Positions 28,501 through 34,706 of a stretch of 64,000 nt of DNA are shown piece by piece. The stretch is taken from NCBI RefSeq assembly GCF_024213555.1, contig NZ_JANAVO010000007.1:186001-250000 (forward strand), given 5' to 3'. The DNA is from Allokutzneria sp. A3M-2-11 16. GTDB lineage: Bacteria > Actinomycetota > Actinomycetes > Mycobacteriales > Pseudonocardiaceae. Position 1 is the first letter of the stretch, and each line of letters opens with the position of its first letter. A model generated the notes under the pieces. It worked only from the letters and a program-made list of their open reading frames with translations, had not been told where the DNA came from and ran no database searches. The position numbers were made by a program, and so were the translations under genes.

Positions 28501-28652
28501 CAGGCATCGAGAACGAGCCTCTCTACGAGCCTCTGGTGCACCGGGAGGCCACGTTGACGCGCGAGGTCACCGAGCTGGGCCCGGGTCAACCCCGACTCGA
28601 ACTCACCGACCAGCTCGACGACGCGCTGGAGCCGCACCGGCAGCTGGTGCAT
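22497..28652 (-). CDS. DEDDh exonuclease-DinG-RecQ triple-fusion helicase, first gene of candidate defence operon
   Basis: About 2051 residues from the ATG at 28652, chosen for GAGGA 5 nt upstream; a TTG 30 codons earlier is less likely. Residues 95-265 are a DnaQ-like 3'-5' exonuclease: D98xE100, N187/D192 and H248-x4-D253. Residues 370-1150 are a DinG-type superfamily 2 helicase: PTGTGKS near 400, DEAH near 610, SATL, and QAVGRLVRS near 1114. A long acidic insert lies near 800-850, and I see no four-cysteine iron-sulfur region. Residues 1250-1900 are a RecQ-type helicase: PTGFGKS near 1287, DEAH near 1391, QIGRAGRDG near 1607 and a cysteine-rich zinc region (CCSHAGNRCSGC) near 1880. The C-terminus is winged-helix-like. 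Three nucleic-acid enzymes on one chain suggest unwinding and degrading invading DNA. Confidence 0.92.
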   Translation of the reverse strand: MHQLPVRLQRVVELVGEFESGLTRAQLGDLARQRGLPVHQRLVERLVLDACAAGVLTETDGVLSVLARAGGDSPDDHNAVGRECGDQRSQTARAVVIDLEAVVRTTTVEPYTDRRVFQIGAVRIGTDPDWVAAQPTFGRFLALPDEAWEIRSQEVRRRHAREAIEPVAALRELRDYCAGADLMVSYNGHESDLPLLTAAYQREELQAPDLAHVDALYLAHALWPRASTHRLAPLAAQVGIDREGLNWHDAVDDAVLLARLLHCAAEKVRQWPSGIMDLVASVCPDSDAWGLLRRLAAAGRPDGVMLGESRPHGHADVADVLAAHLGTHTLRRTAHGPRTHRSGLVVGDELRGADRRVDPAALATAARGVPADRRAAQERMATELHELAQAGTPALIEAPTGTGKSFAILAAALDWLAGAPQRTAVITTFTKQLQAQLAKDVARLDGAIPGLLASCDVVKGQTNRLSLRSLAMTLADATAAPSLHGHPRASSGGRFLARPAFRELAVFLLLRLIETDNIPSSWRARSVDPVDLPPFFLTYSDPALPVWLDSLSQASNGEYPAKASAAIADHTDSVREALSSHRLLLANHALLLAHLDDLGSLGGDTLLVIDEAHQLEDAATSALTTTVDYRAVENLVEELGIWCENAQRSPASDAVAKALKHVRYLLEHEQLPRIAGRAFDSKGTGAGVVVGSRTVTLASSYSGSAGAEQVRQLSSLLRRLGGHCNAVSRALGGYVASHESVLDFFEHERATALRARCTEVSESAGSVVADIENTVGPVPVHDVVAPEGVADSGVEDQDDVEDDGPSLELHYTTDVDDGESDEETDELDDDPTASMSMVVLPDTSNRVVYAEELGVLSAGLRRYRFRIASSPVELFADATWQRFLTTFARTYYVSATLRVAGRWQFIKDRLGLPAGIRALELETPFDLDKQAELICLSDFPSWAEQSEGAMRTVAHQLAGYSREVISEVSFNDDAEERRGGFDGGALVLTTARSTAGGIADHLATELRRRGDQTTVVSALVLGNPRAVDQFTDDEHGGGILVGTKGLWQGVDVADHRRLRLVWINKLPFAPFAAPVIETRRAAVAARAEAARADDPEAVATETYYLPLAALQLRQAVGRLVRSKEHRGVVVISDRKLAGQATLRRMYRRTFLESLDGGLLRADPITGEPAGGNVVTMAEGWSRIWAFLAAEGVLSEERAAELSSPEALEEQTLLPETREIRKLELTADEVRRHRDAGTLEEVVLCRAAKIGGLLRLSQEPTELKPAQRSVIAAVARGQNVLGLLPTGFGKSFCFQLPALVLPGVTVVVSPLIALMHDQALELNRSIGGAVRALVAPLRESNSRAGKTEVAEQLLGRTDHGIRMVYVSPERLCQRRFRELVRGAVENGIVTRIVLDEAHTFVQWDDFRPAVSRVEHFLAELRRDFDLPVTALTATANRTVCSGLRSGVFGVEPEAPGGASGEVAEAAIGALHTVRENPLRPELAIHRRSIKNAGPSISAGLAEVVLDAVSDHAIFYCLTVKEVVALHAHLRDYLGDGGVRVRRFHGRLTEVEKSSVMTEFREAPRKDDEGFVPLVIVATSAFGLGVNRPDVRTVFCVSAPTDLAALYQQIGRAGRDGAGAATGADTSAPVNIGLALMTNRGLRTIRFMTTSSIPEPLLERMGRAVLACDGVLDAVAVADGLIGEDLKSDLLTADEARRSRTSENYQSTVMRAFAVLSERGLVADLGDFPPLCTVKAGELHGVRIQRGQVDAVSTEDAVIAAVLALPVRAERANGLRRERLDVVRLDNQLAKVVPEYRTLCEDAAGTWQLLADLHDRGLLDVSAAPSRRLVTGVRVEDIELPHDFVDHMLAKAYRVAQEVHLLEEFFGNDGTCANQRLADYFGVDLPAGCCSHAGNRCSGCWNAGDWPLGESMPGIVDAFRTPKPRPTGAGGDSVQRKRLLDKQVSQLVWLMFNGIRASELYRALRGEDSYFNPYTRRRVPIRVKLTTSRYFGANPAVRSKEIDSSLTRLVAAGRVVADGKRWRDVASAGQQTTLALRASTPEQPRRSNGEETV

Positions 28653-29340
28653 CGGATCCTCACGTGAAGAACGCTCCACCACTATCTTCTCCCCACACCG
28701 AGAACAGTGACGAAAAAAGCCAACACCGGCCGAACATGGCAACGATTAGGCCACTGTGACAGCACATCGCGGACTGCTCAGATCGCGTTACTCACTATCT
28801 TCCGCGTCTCCATGCCGTTACCAAAATGTCGATACGACCGCAATCAGCGCCAAGGACGACAACAAAACCTCTCTAGAGAAAACGCGTCGCCTCCCGCAGC
28901 GGTGCGGACTCACCACCAAGACCCTGACACCGGAAGCGCTGCGGCCCAATGCCCCGACACGCCGAAGTACCTAGGCACATACCCCCATCGGACCGCGCCT
29001 CGGGAACCACCCCGGACAGAACGCGACAACCCGATCGGACCAGTCACCCCGAAGAACAAGCGGCTACAGAAAGCACTTTTCTCTTCAGAGTCACAGCAGC
29101 TCAAGGACTCGGATTCCAGTCGAAGGCGGGCGAACTCCTCAAAATGGAGGAATCGTGAACGGGACGGGAAATTCTCTTTCTGACACGTCCAGCACAGCCA
29201 GAGGTACCCGATTACGCGCGCCGCACCAACCCTTATCGCGTCCTCATCGCAATACACGGAAGGATGATTGAGGTGATCTCACCAGCAGTGGTGGGCGGCG
29301 GAGCCTCCACCCCGCCATGTTCCGCAGTGCGGAGGCACGC
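28653..29340. other. AT-richer intergenic region, promoter region of the candidate defence operon
   Basis: This stretch is visibly less GC-rich than the flanks. No open frame has convincing coding character. It separates the leftward three-gene operon from a rightward gene at 29341, so both promoters should be here. A-rich runs such as GACAACAAAACC and GCACTTTTCTC are unusual for this genome and hint at horizontally acquired DNA. Confidence 0.45.
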
Positions 29341-29877
29341 GTGACCCTCCGTGCCGAAAAGGTGAGCAAGCAGCGCTCCCTGACCCAGTCGGAGCGGCTG
29401 CAAGGGGAGCTGAACGCGGCGTTGTTCAGCTGGATGCCAATTCCGGGGGTGCTCGTGCGGGCGCGCGGTCACTGCACGTCGATCCGGACGGACGTGCAGA
29501 TGCTCACCGTTGTCGAGGCGCGGGAAGAAGCGAACCGTCGTCGCGCGGCGTTGTCCTGGCACGTGGAACAACGCCTCCGCGAGGAGGAGCGCGCACGGTC
29601 GCTGCTGCTCGATCCGCTCAGTGCCACCGCCTCGTGGTTCATCAACAACCAGGACAGTCCGGAACAGGCCGTGGTGATCACCCAGCACTTCCAGCAACTA
29701 CGGGACATCTTGTCCCCTAAGGAAGAGCCCGAGTCGCCGGAGACGCTCGTGGACCAACTCCTCACGACGGCGGACGACGCCGTTCGTGAGCGCTTGGTGC
29801 TGTTGTTGGGCAATGCCTTCTCCAGTTTCGGCAGAGAGGACTTGAAGGTTCGACTGTCCTCTCTGACTGGAGGGTGA
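29341..29877 (+). CDS. uncharacterised charged protein divergent from the defence operon
   Basis: 178 residues from a GTG with GGAGG 5 nt upstream; an in-frame ATG at 29317 is less well placed. The N-terminal half looks like a beta/alpha fold (LNAALFSWMPIPGVLVRARG, then QMLTVVEAREEANRRRAALS). The middle is a long charged helix (WHVEQRLREEERARSLLLDP), and the C-terminus is helical and acidic. There is no signal peptide or membrane segment. It could be a fourth component or a regulator of the divergent operon. No family is recognised. Confidence 0.6.
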   Translation: MTLRAEKVSKQRSLTQSERLQGELNAALFSWMPIPGVLVRARGHCTSIRTDVQMLTVVEAREEANRRRAALSWHVEQRLREEERARSLLLDPLSATASWFINNQDSPEQAVVITQHFQQLRDILSPKEEPESPETLVDQLLTTADDAVRERLVLLLGNAFSSFGREDLKVRLSSLTGG

Positions 29878-29989
29878 CGCTCAGCCGCGCCGAATTCCGT
29901 GCCGCATCGCCCCGCGCGGTGCGGCACGGATCTGAGCAGTGACCAACTGGATATCTGGGCCGAGGCGCACGGTGCCTTGCCAGCGTTCG

Positions 29990-30169
29990 AGCTCAGTGGT
30001 AGCGCCGCGTCCAACCGCTTCCGTGCCGCCTCACGCGAGACATGCGCCTTCGCGGTGCCCTGCTGCGAGCGACCAGGGCCTTCACCGTCTGGTCCCGGTT
30101 CTCCGGATCGAACAACCGTCCAATCCACCAGTTCAACGTCGTCAGGACGGGCGAACCCGGAACGAGTTC
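29990..30169 (-). pseudogene. remnant of a large serine recombinase gene
   Basis: Read on the minus strand, about 180 bp are nearly the same as bases 8880-9075 of the intact recombinase gene. Shared stretches include GTGGATTGGACGGTTGTT and GATCCGGAGAACCGGGA, with a deletion of about 50 bp and a frameshift. The translated pieces WTVVRS..., GTAKAHVSREAARKRLDAAL correspond to WIGRLF... and GTAKAHVSRDAAQKRLNAAE. Only this C-terminal zinc-ribbon/coiled-coil part remains. It marks a second, decayed element of the same type as that at 1-9.4 kb. Confidence 0.8.
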
Positions 30170-30387
30170 AGGCCGCCGTACGCCAGCTCGGAGTCGGACT
30201 CGATCCCAGCCCCGCGGACCACCCGCATGCCCTCGGCTTCGGCGATCGACACAGCGAAGTCGAGAAGGGCCGATTTCCCGATTCCCGCTGCGCCCCGCAG
30301 CGCCAGCACGCCGCTGCGCGCGTCGCCCGCATTTGTCAGCAGGCGTTGAATCCGCGCTAGCTCGACGTCCCTTCCCACCAGCGACAT
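30170..30387 (-). pseudogene. 5' fragment of a LAL-type (large ATP-binding LuxR) regulator gene
   Basis: The ATG at 30387 opens SLVGRDVELARIQRLLTNAG, then Walker A RGAAGIGKSALLDF near residue 35 and RVVRGAGIESDSELAYGGL, the standard start of LAL regulators (normally around 900 residues). After about 72 codons the sequence passes without a gap into the serine recombinase remnant. The rest of the gene, including the LuxR HTH, is gone. Confidence 0.75.
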
Positions 30388-30620
30388 GCGATCACCCTAG
30401 ATGGGGGGCGAACTCGGCCCCTGCGCCAGGTTCAGGATGAACCCGGCAACCTCCCGCCAGACGTCAGCCAGGCGAGCACCATTCGCATCAGGGGTTCCCA
30501 CCCAGCGAGACGCGGCGATCTCCTCAGTACATTCAGCTCGGTCCGGGCGCTGCGGCCAGGACGCACCTCGGTGGCAGGGGAAGCCCGCTCGCCGACTCGC
30601 TCAAGCAACCGGCGGTGTTC
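30388..30620. other. gap with a possible coding remnant
   Basis: No confident gene. On the minus strand one frame reads RWVGTPDANGARLADVWREV and ends SSPPI before a stop near 30399, which has plausible coding character and could be the tail of a lost gene. Confidence 0.3.
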
Positions 30621-31538
30621 TCAACCCGCAGGCTGCCGTCCAGTCGGACGTTCGGCGAGGATCTCCCTAGTCCCGGAACCGTCCATCAACAGGACGGAGG
30701 GAACCAGGTCACCGCTCGTGTCGGGCGAGGCGAGGACCCAGCCCTTGATCTCCTCGGCCCAGCCCGAGTTCGCGCCCGCCACACAAATGTGGTCCGGGCT
30801 GATCAACCCAACGACCAACTCGTCTTCACCGACCTGCGCGGCGGCCTCCTCGTGGAAGTCGTCCATCACAACCGCGGACGCGGCACACAGGTTGTCCTCG
30901 CCGCGCTCCAGGGTGACCAGGCGTCCCTTCTTCTCGTCCGCGTGCACCGCGAAGCGAAGCCCGTCCAAGAGGTTGCCACTCGCTTCCGCGGCCAGTTCCT
31001 CGAGTTCGTCCGCACTCATCTCCGCGAGCCGGTTCCGCAGGAGGTGGGACATGCCGACCCGGCCAGTGTCCGAGATGACCACCTTGGCGAACCCCATGTG
31101 CAGTCGGTCGCCCGCCACCGGGAAGGACGCGTAGATCTTCAACGGACCGTCGTAGGTGTGGAGGATGGGCAGCCATTCCCCCTCCGCTTCGGCCTTCGCG
31201 GCCGTCTGAACGCCGCGCTCCAGATGGGCCCGCGCGAAGACCTGGGCCGCCGTTGCGAGGGCGGCACTCCAATCACCGCCCCGGGGACGGTCGAACACGT
31301 GGGTGAACTCCGCGCCACGGAAGGTCCCTGCCAGGAAGACCCGGTCCACTCCTGAGGGCTGCCAGGTGCAGTGCACCCGGGTGATCTCGGAGGCCGGAAC
31401 CTGCCGCTCCTCCTGCACCTGGCGCCAGGCCTGCCGAACGGCATCCTCCGCCTGGGCGGGCGCGGCCCCCTGCAAGAGATCGTCATCATCGCCGTTCACT
31501 TGGAAGACGACGACGTTCATGTCCGCACCCATGTCCAT
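30621..31538 (-). CDS. hypothetical cytoplasmic protein
   Basis: 305 residues from the ATG at 31538, which has AAGG about 9 nt upstream; the frame continues upstream without a good start signal. The N-terminus (MNVVVFQVNGDDDDLLQGAA) is acidic. The middle reads VHCTWQPSGVDRVFLAGTFR and ILHTYDGPLKIYASFPVAGD, a mixed alpha/beta protein. Later come MSHLLRNRLAEMSADELEEL and SPDHICVAGANSGWAEEI. There is no signal peptide or membrane segment and I do not recognise the family. The next upstream gene on the same strand (APH-like) ends about 100 bp away. Confidence 0.7.
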   Translation of the reverse strand: MDMGADMNVVVFQVNGDDDDLLQGAAPAQAEDAVRQAWRQVQEERQVPASEITRVHCTWQPSGVDRVFLAGTFRGAEFTHVFDRPRGGDWSAALATAAQVFARAHLERGVQTAAKAEAEGEWLPILHTYDGPLKIYASFPVAGDRLHMGFAKVVISDTGRVGMSHLLRNRLAEMSADELEELAAEASGNLLDGLRFAVHADEKKGRLVTLERGEDNLCAASAVVMDDFHEEAAAQVGEDELVVGLISPDHICVAGANSGWAEEIKGWVLASPDTSGDLVPSVLLMDGSGTREILAERPTGRQPAG

Positions 31539-31639
31539 GACAGGTGACCTTACGTTGCGCCTACCCGACTTCACGGTCCACACGCGACAGACCGCCGAAA
31601 CGGGTTGGTGGACCTGCGAACAGGCGGGAACTCCTACGG

Positions 31640-32530
31640 TCAAACACCTTTCAGAACGCGATCAAGTGCCGCCCGACCCGCGGGTCCCCAGTGAGGCTTG
31701 CCGCCGGGAAGACCGCGATCTCCGTTCTGCCCCATGAGCATCAGGAAGAGGCTCTTCATAGCGGCCAGCCCGCGGGCGCGCCGGATCGCCGCCTCATCTG
31801 CCCGCGCGTAGATGTCGAAGAACCTCGAGGCCGTGCCCGCGGGTAGCACCACCCACGCGGCGGCGAGGTCCCACGCTGGATCGCCGACGAACATGTCACC
31901 GAAGTCGACGATGCCCGAGAGCGTTCCGTCCGAGACGACGACGTTCGCGGGATGGAGGTCGCCGTGCACCCACACCGGCGGGCCCTCCCACGCCTGGGCC
32001 GCAACGGCGTCGTCCCAGACGGCCCGGACGTCGGCAGCGATGTCGTCGGGGGTAACGGCCCGGAAGAAGTTCTCGAAGCCGCCCGTGCAGTTCCTGGGAT
32101 GGGCACCGCGATCCGTAGCGATCCGCGCCTCGGCGGGCGCCTCCACATGGAGAGCGCGGAGGAAACCCGCCAGCGTGTCGGCCGCGTGGGCGCCACGGCT
32201 GATCGAGCCGTGGTCGAGCGGCTCGCCGGGAACCCACGTCATCACGGTCCAGTGCTTGGGGAAGCGCTCGGACGGTTCGCCGAACCGCACCGGGGTGGGC
32301 ACCGGGAGCGGCAGGAGCGGGGCCAGCACAGGTAGCCATCGCCGTTCCTTGAGCTGGAGCTCCGGCGTGGCGTCCATGCGCTGCATTCGCACGGCCAACT
32401 CGTCCCCGAGACGCCACATCTGGTTGCCCCAGCCGCCCGCCACCTCACGGATGGCCAGCCCCGCAAGGTCTGGATGTTGTTCCCGCAACAGGTCGCGGAC
32501 CAGGTCCGCGGTGATCTCGAGCTCGGTCAT
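31640..32530 (-). CDS. aminoglycoside phosphotransferase-family kinase
   Basis: 296 residues with the APH fold. The catalytic loop is VWVHGDLHPANVVV near residue 188 (catalytic Asp and Asn), and the metal-binding IVDFGDMFVGDPAWDLA is near 208 (the DFG equivalent). The N-lobe contains GWGNQMWRLGDELAVRM. Members phosphorylate aminoglycosides, macrolides, choline, homoserine or other small molecules. The overall length and the ending ...WGPAGRAALDRVL fit the general APH family, but nothing fixes the substrate, so resistance should not be assumed. Confidence 0.88.
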   Translation of the reverse strand: MTELEITADLVRDLLREQHPDLAGLAIREVAGGWGNQMWRLGDELAVRMQRMDATPELQLKERRWLPVLAPLLPLPVPTPVRFGEPSERFPKHWTVMTWVPGEPLDHGSISRGAHAADTLAGFLRALHVEAPAEARIATDRGAHPRNCTGGFENFFRAVTPDDIAADVRAVWDDAVAAQAWEGPPVWVHGDLHPANVVVSDGTLSGIVDFGDMFVGDPAWDLAAAWVVLPAGTASRFFDIYARADEAAIRRARGLAAMKSLFLMLMGQNGDRGLPGGKPHWGPAGRAALDRVLKGV

Positions 32531-32588
32531 CCGAAGTCACGGTACTGGCGCGGGAGTTCGACCGTGCGATCCGCCACGGGTACCGTCG

Positions 32589-33812
32589 TCAGCCACCACC
32601 GCTGCTGTCGCCGGACGAAGCCCCGGTGATGGCTCGCGTCTGCTGTCCGATGATCTCCCGCAGCGGTATGTCGTCGTAGTTGCTGAGGACGACGCCGACC
32701 CACCCGGTGTTCGGGTAGATGCTCCAGTGGGTGGAGCTGCCGGGGTGGACGCCGCTGCGCGCCAGCTCCCACTTCCCGTTGACGATGTGGGCTGTCGGTC
32801 CATAGGTGCTGAACCCGGGGGAACCTCGGAAGTTGGGGGCCTTGACCGAGGTGAACACGTCGGCCCAGGCCGGGTCGAGCACGGTGCCGTCGTACAACGC
32901 TTCCGCGAACCGGACCAGATCCGGCGCGGTGATGAACCCGCCGTCCGGGACGAAGTTGCGAGCGTTGTTCTGGTCCGGCATGTCCGGGCTCGGGCTGCCC
33001 TTGTCCAGGTTGCGGACGGCGTCCGCCCGGCTGCCGTCGGCCTGTTTCATGTACGAGTGCGCGATGTGTTCCTCGGCCAGCCACTGCGGCCTGGTGTAGT
33101 ACGCCGAGCCGGTCATGCCGCAGCGTCCGAAGACGTTCTCGTGCACGTAGTCCCAGAACGTCATGCCGGTGACCGCCTCGACGATCTGCACGGTGACATC
33201 CGCGCCCCAGCCGGGCTTGTTCGAACCTGCGCCGGGGGCGGCCACCAGCTTCGCCTGTCGGGTGTGCCGCTGGTAGTACTCGCGCTGCTCGTCCTCGCTG
33301 TGGAAGACGCGTTGGTAGTCGTGCTCCGGGAAGGACAGCCCGGAGGTGCCGATGAGCAGGTGGTGGATGCGCACCTGCTCAGCGATCTCCTTGGCGAAAC
33401 CGGTCAGGTAGGTGCCCACCGTGTCCCACAGCTTCACCTTGCCCTGCTGCGCCAGCTGCACGATGGACAGGCTGATGAACGGCCCGCCGTAGAGGTTGAA
33501 CGCGACACCGTCGTGGTTGCGGATCCTCTTCTCCTTGTCGGCCATGCCAAAGCTGCGCGACAGCACCGTCCGGCCGCGATGCGACAGCAGGACCACGCCG
33601 GAGAACTTGTCCTGCGCGGCCAGGTTCGCCACGAACCGGTCGTAGGCGCCGCCGGGCCGGGTGTCCGGCGGGATGTCGGCGTCAGCCGGTGCCGGGGCGG
33701 CGTGACCGAGTCCGGCGCCCACCAGCGGCCCGGCCGCCACGCTGGCGGCCGCCGCCCCGCCCCAGCCGAGCAGCCGCCGCCGGTCGATACCACGTGCCGA
33801 ACCCGAATTCAT
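32589..33812 (-). CDS. secreted serine-hydrolase/beta-lactamase-fold protein without the SxxK motif
   Basis: About 407 residues. The ATG at 33812 has AAGGG at 9 nt; an ATG 6 bp upstream is too close to that site. A Tat signal is clear: DRRRLLGWGGAAAASVAAG followed by HAAPAP. The body follows the class C beta-lactamase/PBP4* fold: FSGVVLLSHRGRTVLSRSFG, IHHLLIGTSGLSF near residue 165 (usual HLLtHtSGL) and FVPDGGFITAPDLVRFAEAL. However the segment that should carry Ser-x-x-Lys reads NLYGGPFISLSIVQLAQQG, with GGPF in place of SxxK. The nucleophile is therefore missing, so it is likely a binding protein or an inactive relative. Confidence 0.85.
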   Translation of the reverse strand: MNSGSARGIDRRRLLGWGGAAAASVAAGPLVGAGLGHAAPAPADADIPPDTRPGGAYDRFVANLAAQDKFSGVVLLSHRGRTVLSRSFGMADKEKRIRNHDGVAFNLYGGPFISLSIVQLAQQGKVKLWDTVGTYLTGFAKEIAEQVRIHHLLIGTSGLSFPEHDYQRVFHSEDEQREYYQRHTRQAKLVAAPGAGSNKPGWGADVTVQIVEAVTGMTFWDYVHENVFGRCGMTGSAYYTRPQWLAEEHIAHSYMKQADGSRADAVRNLDKGSPSPDMPDQNNARNFVPDGGFITAPDLVRFAEALYDGTVLDPAWADVFTSVKAPNFRGSPGFSTYGPTAHIVNGKWELARSGVHPGSSTHWSIYPNTGWVGVVLSNYDDIPLREIIGQQTRAITGASSGDSSGGG

Positions 33813-33935
33813 GATCATGATCCCTTCCCGGTCAGCCGAGAACGACTTCGCACGCGGATGACGCTGCCCGGTCTTTGCGCGCGTGGCGCGACCATCGTGT
33901 GACAGGTCTGCGACAACGAGCGGCGGAGGCGGTCC

Positions 33936-34697
33936 CTACTTGGAGGCGGACGCGAGGATGAGGGGGATCGCCAGGAAGAGCCGGTCCTGCTTCGCGCGGG
34001 CGTGTTGGTCGGCCAGCCAGGTTTCGGCTTCGTCGTCGGAGATGGCTCCGGCGGCGCGCGGGCGTTCGACGATGTTGGAGAGCATGGTGAGGGTCTGGGG
34101 CATCGACGCGGTGAAGACGTTCGTGTGCACTTCCGCCTTGGCGTCGTGGAAACCCGCCTCCAGGAGGAGGCTTCGGTAGGCGCGGGCGGCTCGTGGGGTG
34201 CTGATCTGCGCAGCACGGGCGCGGAGGATCGTCCAGGTGAGTTCGGGGTGGTCGGAGTCGATGATGTACGCGTCCCAGTCCTGGCCCAGGAGGACGATGC
34301 GTCCCCCTGGGGCGAGGACGCGCTGGGCCTCGTTGAGAGCGCGCGCCGGGTCGTCCAGGACGTGGATGACCTTGTCTGCCCGGTAGCCGGAGAGCTCCCC
34401 GTCGTCGAAGGGCAGGGCGTAGGCGTCTCCCAAGCGGAAGTCCGCGTCAGGTCGGCGTTGCTTGGCGGCTGCGACCATCTCCTCGTCGACGTCCACGCCG
34501 ACCGCGTGTGCGCCTTGGTCGAGGAGTTCGGCGACGGCGCGCCCGCCACCACAACCCACGTCGACCACCGAGGCCCCCGGGGACAGGCGCAGAAGCTCGT
34601 ACGAACGGGCGCGCAGCGCGGTCGCCTCCGGGGCCTCGTCGTAGGCGTCCAGCAGAGAAAGCAGAGTCGCCGTTCTTGACGTCGTCATGGGTTCCAT
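33936..34697 (-). CDS. SAM-dependent class I methyltransferase
   Basis: 253 residues, or 250 from the second ATG at 34688. The SAM site is plain: VVDVGCGGGRAVAELL (motif I, near residue 44), GVDVDEEM (acidic residue binding the ribose) and LGDAYALPFDDGELSGY, followed by LAPGGRIVLLGQDWD. The C-terminal lid region contains AARAYRSLLLEAGFHDAKAE. It is a ubiE-like small-molecule methyltransferase acting in the cytoplasm with an unknown acceptor. The F420/FMN oxidoreductase gene ends 9 bp upstream on the same strand, so the pair forms an operon and may act on the same metabolite. Confidence 0.88.
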   Translation of the reverse strand: MEPMTTSRTATLLSLLDAYDEAPEATALRARSYELLRLSPGASVVDVGCGGGRAVAELLDQGAHAVGVDVDEEMVAAAKQRRPDADFRLGDAYALPFDDGELSGYRADKVIHVLDDPARALNEAQRVLAPGGRIVLLGQDWDAYIIDSDHPELTWTILRARAAQISTPRAARAYRSLLLEAGFHDAKAEVHTNVFTASMPQTLTMLSNIVERPRAAGAISDDEAETWLADQHARAKQDRLFLAIPLILASASK

Positions 34698-34706
34698 CCT
34701 GGGCTT

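Noticed and set aside
28910-29257. A 115-residue minus-strand ORF in the region upstream of the helicase gene
   Set aside because: No ribosome site, no recognisable fold, and odd Cys/Trp/Arg composition; treated as non-coding.
31640-32530. Annotation as an aminoglycoside resistance gene
   Set aside because: Only the general APH fold is visible; many such kinases act on other small molecules and no resistance context is present.
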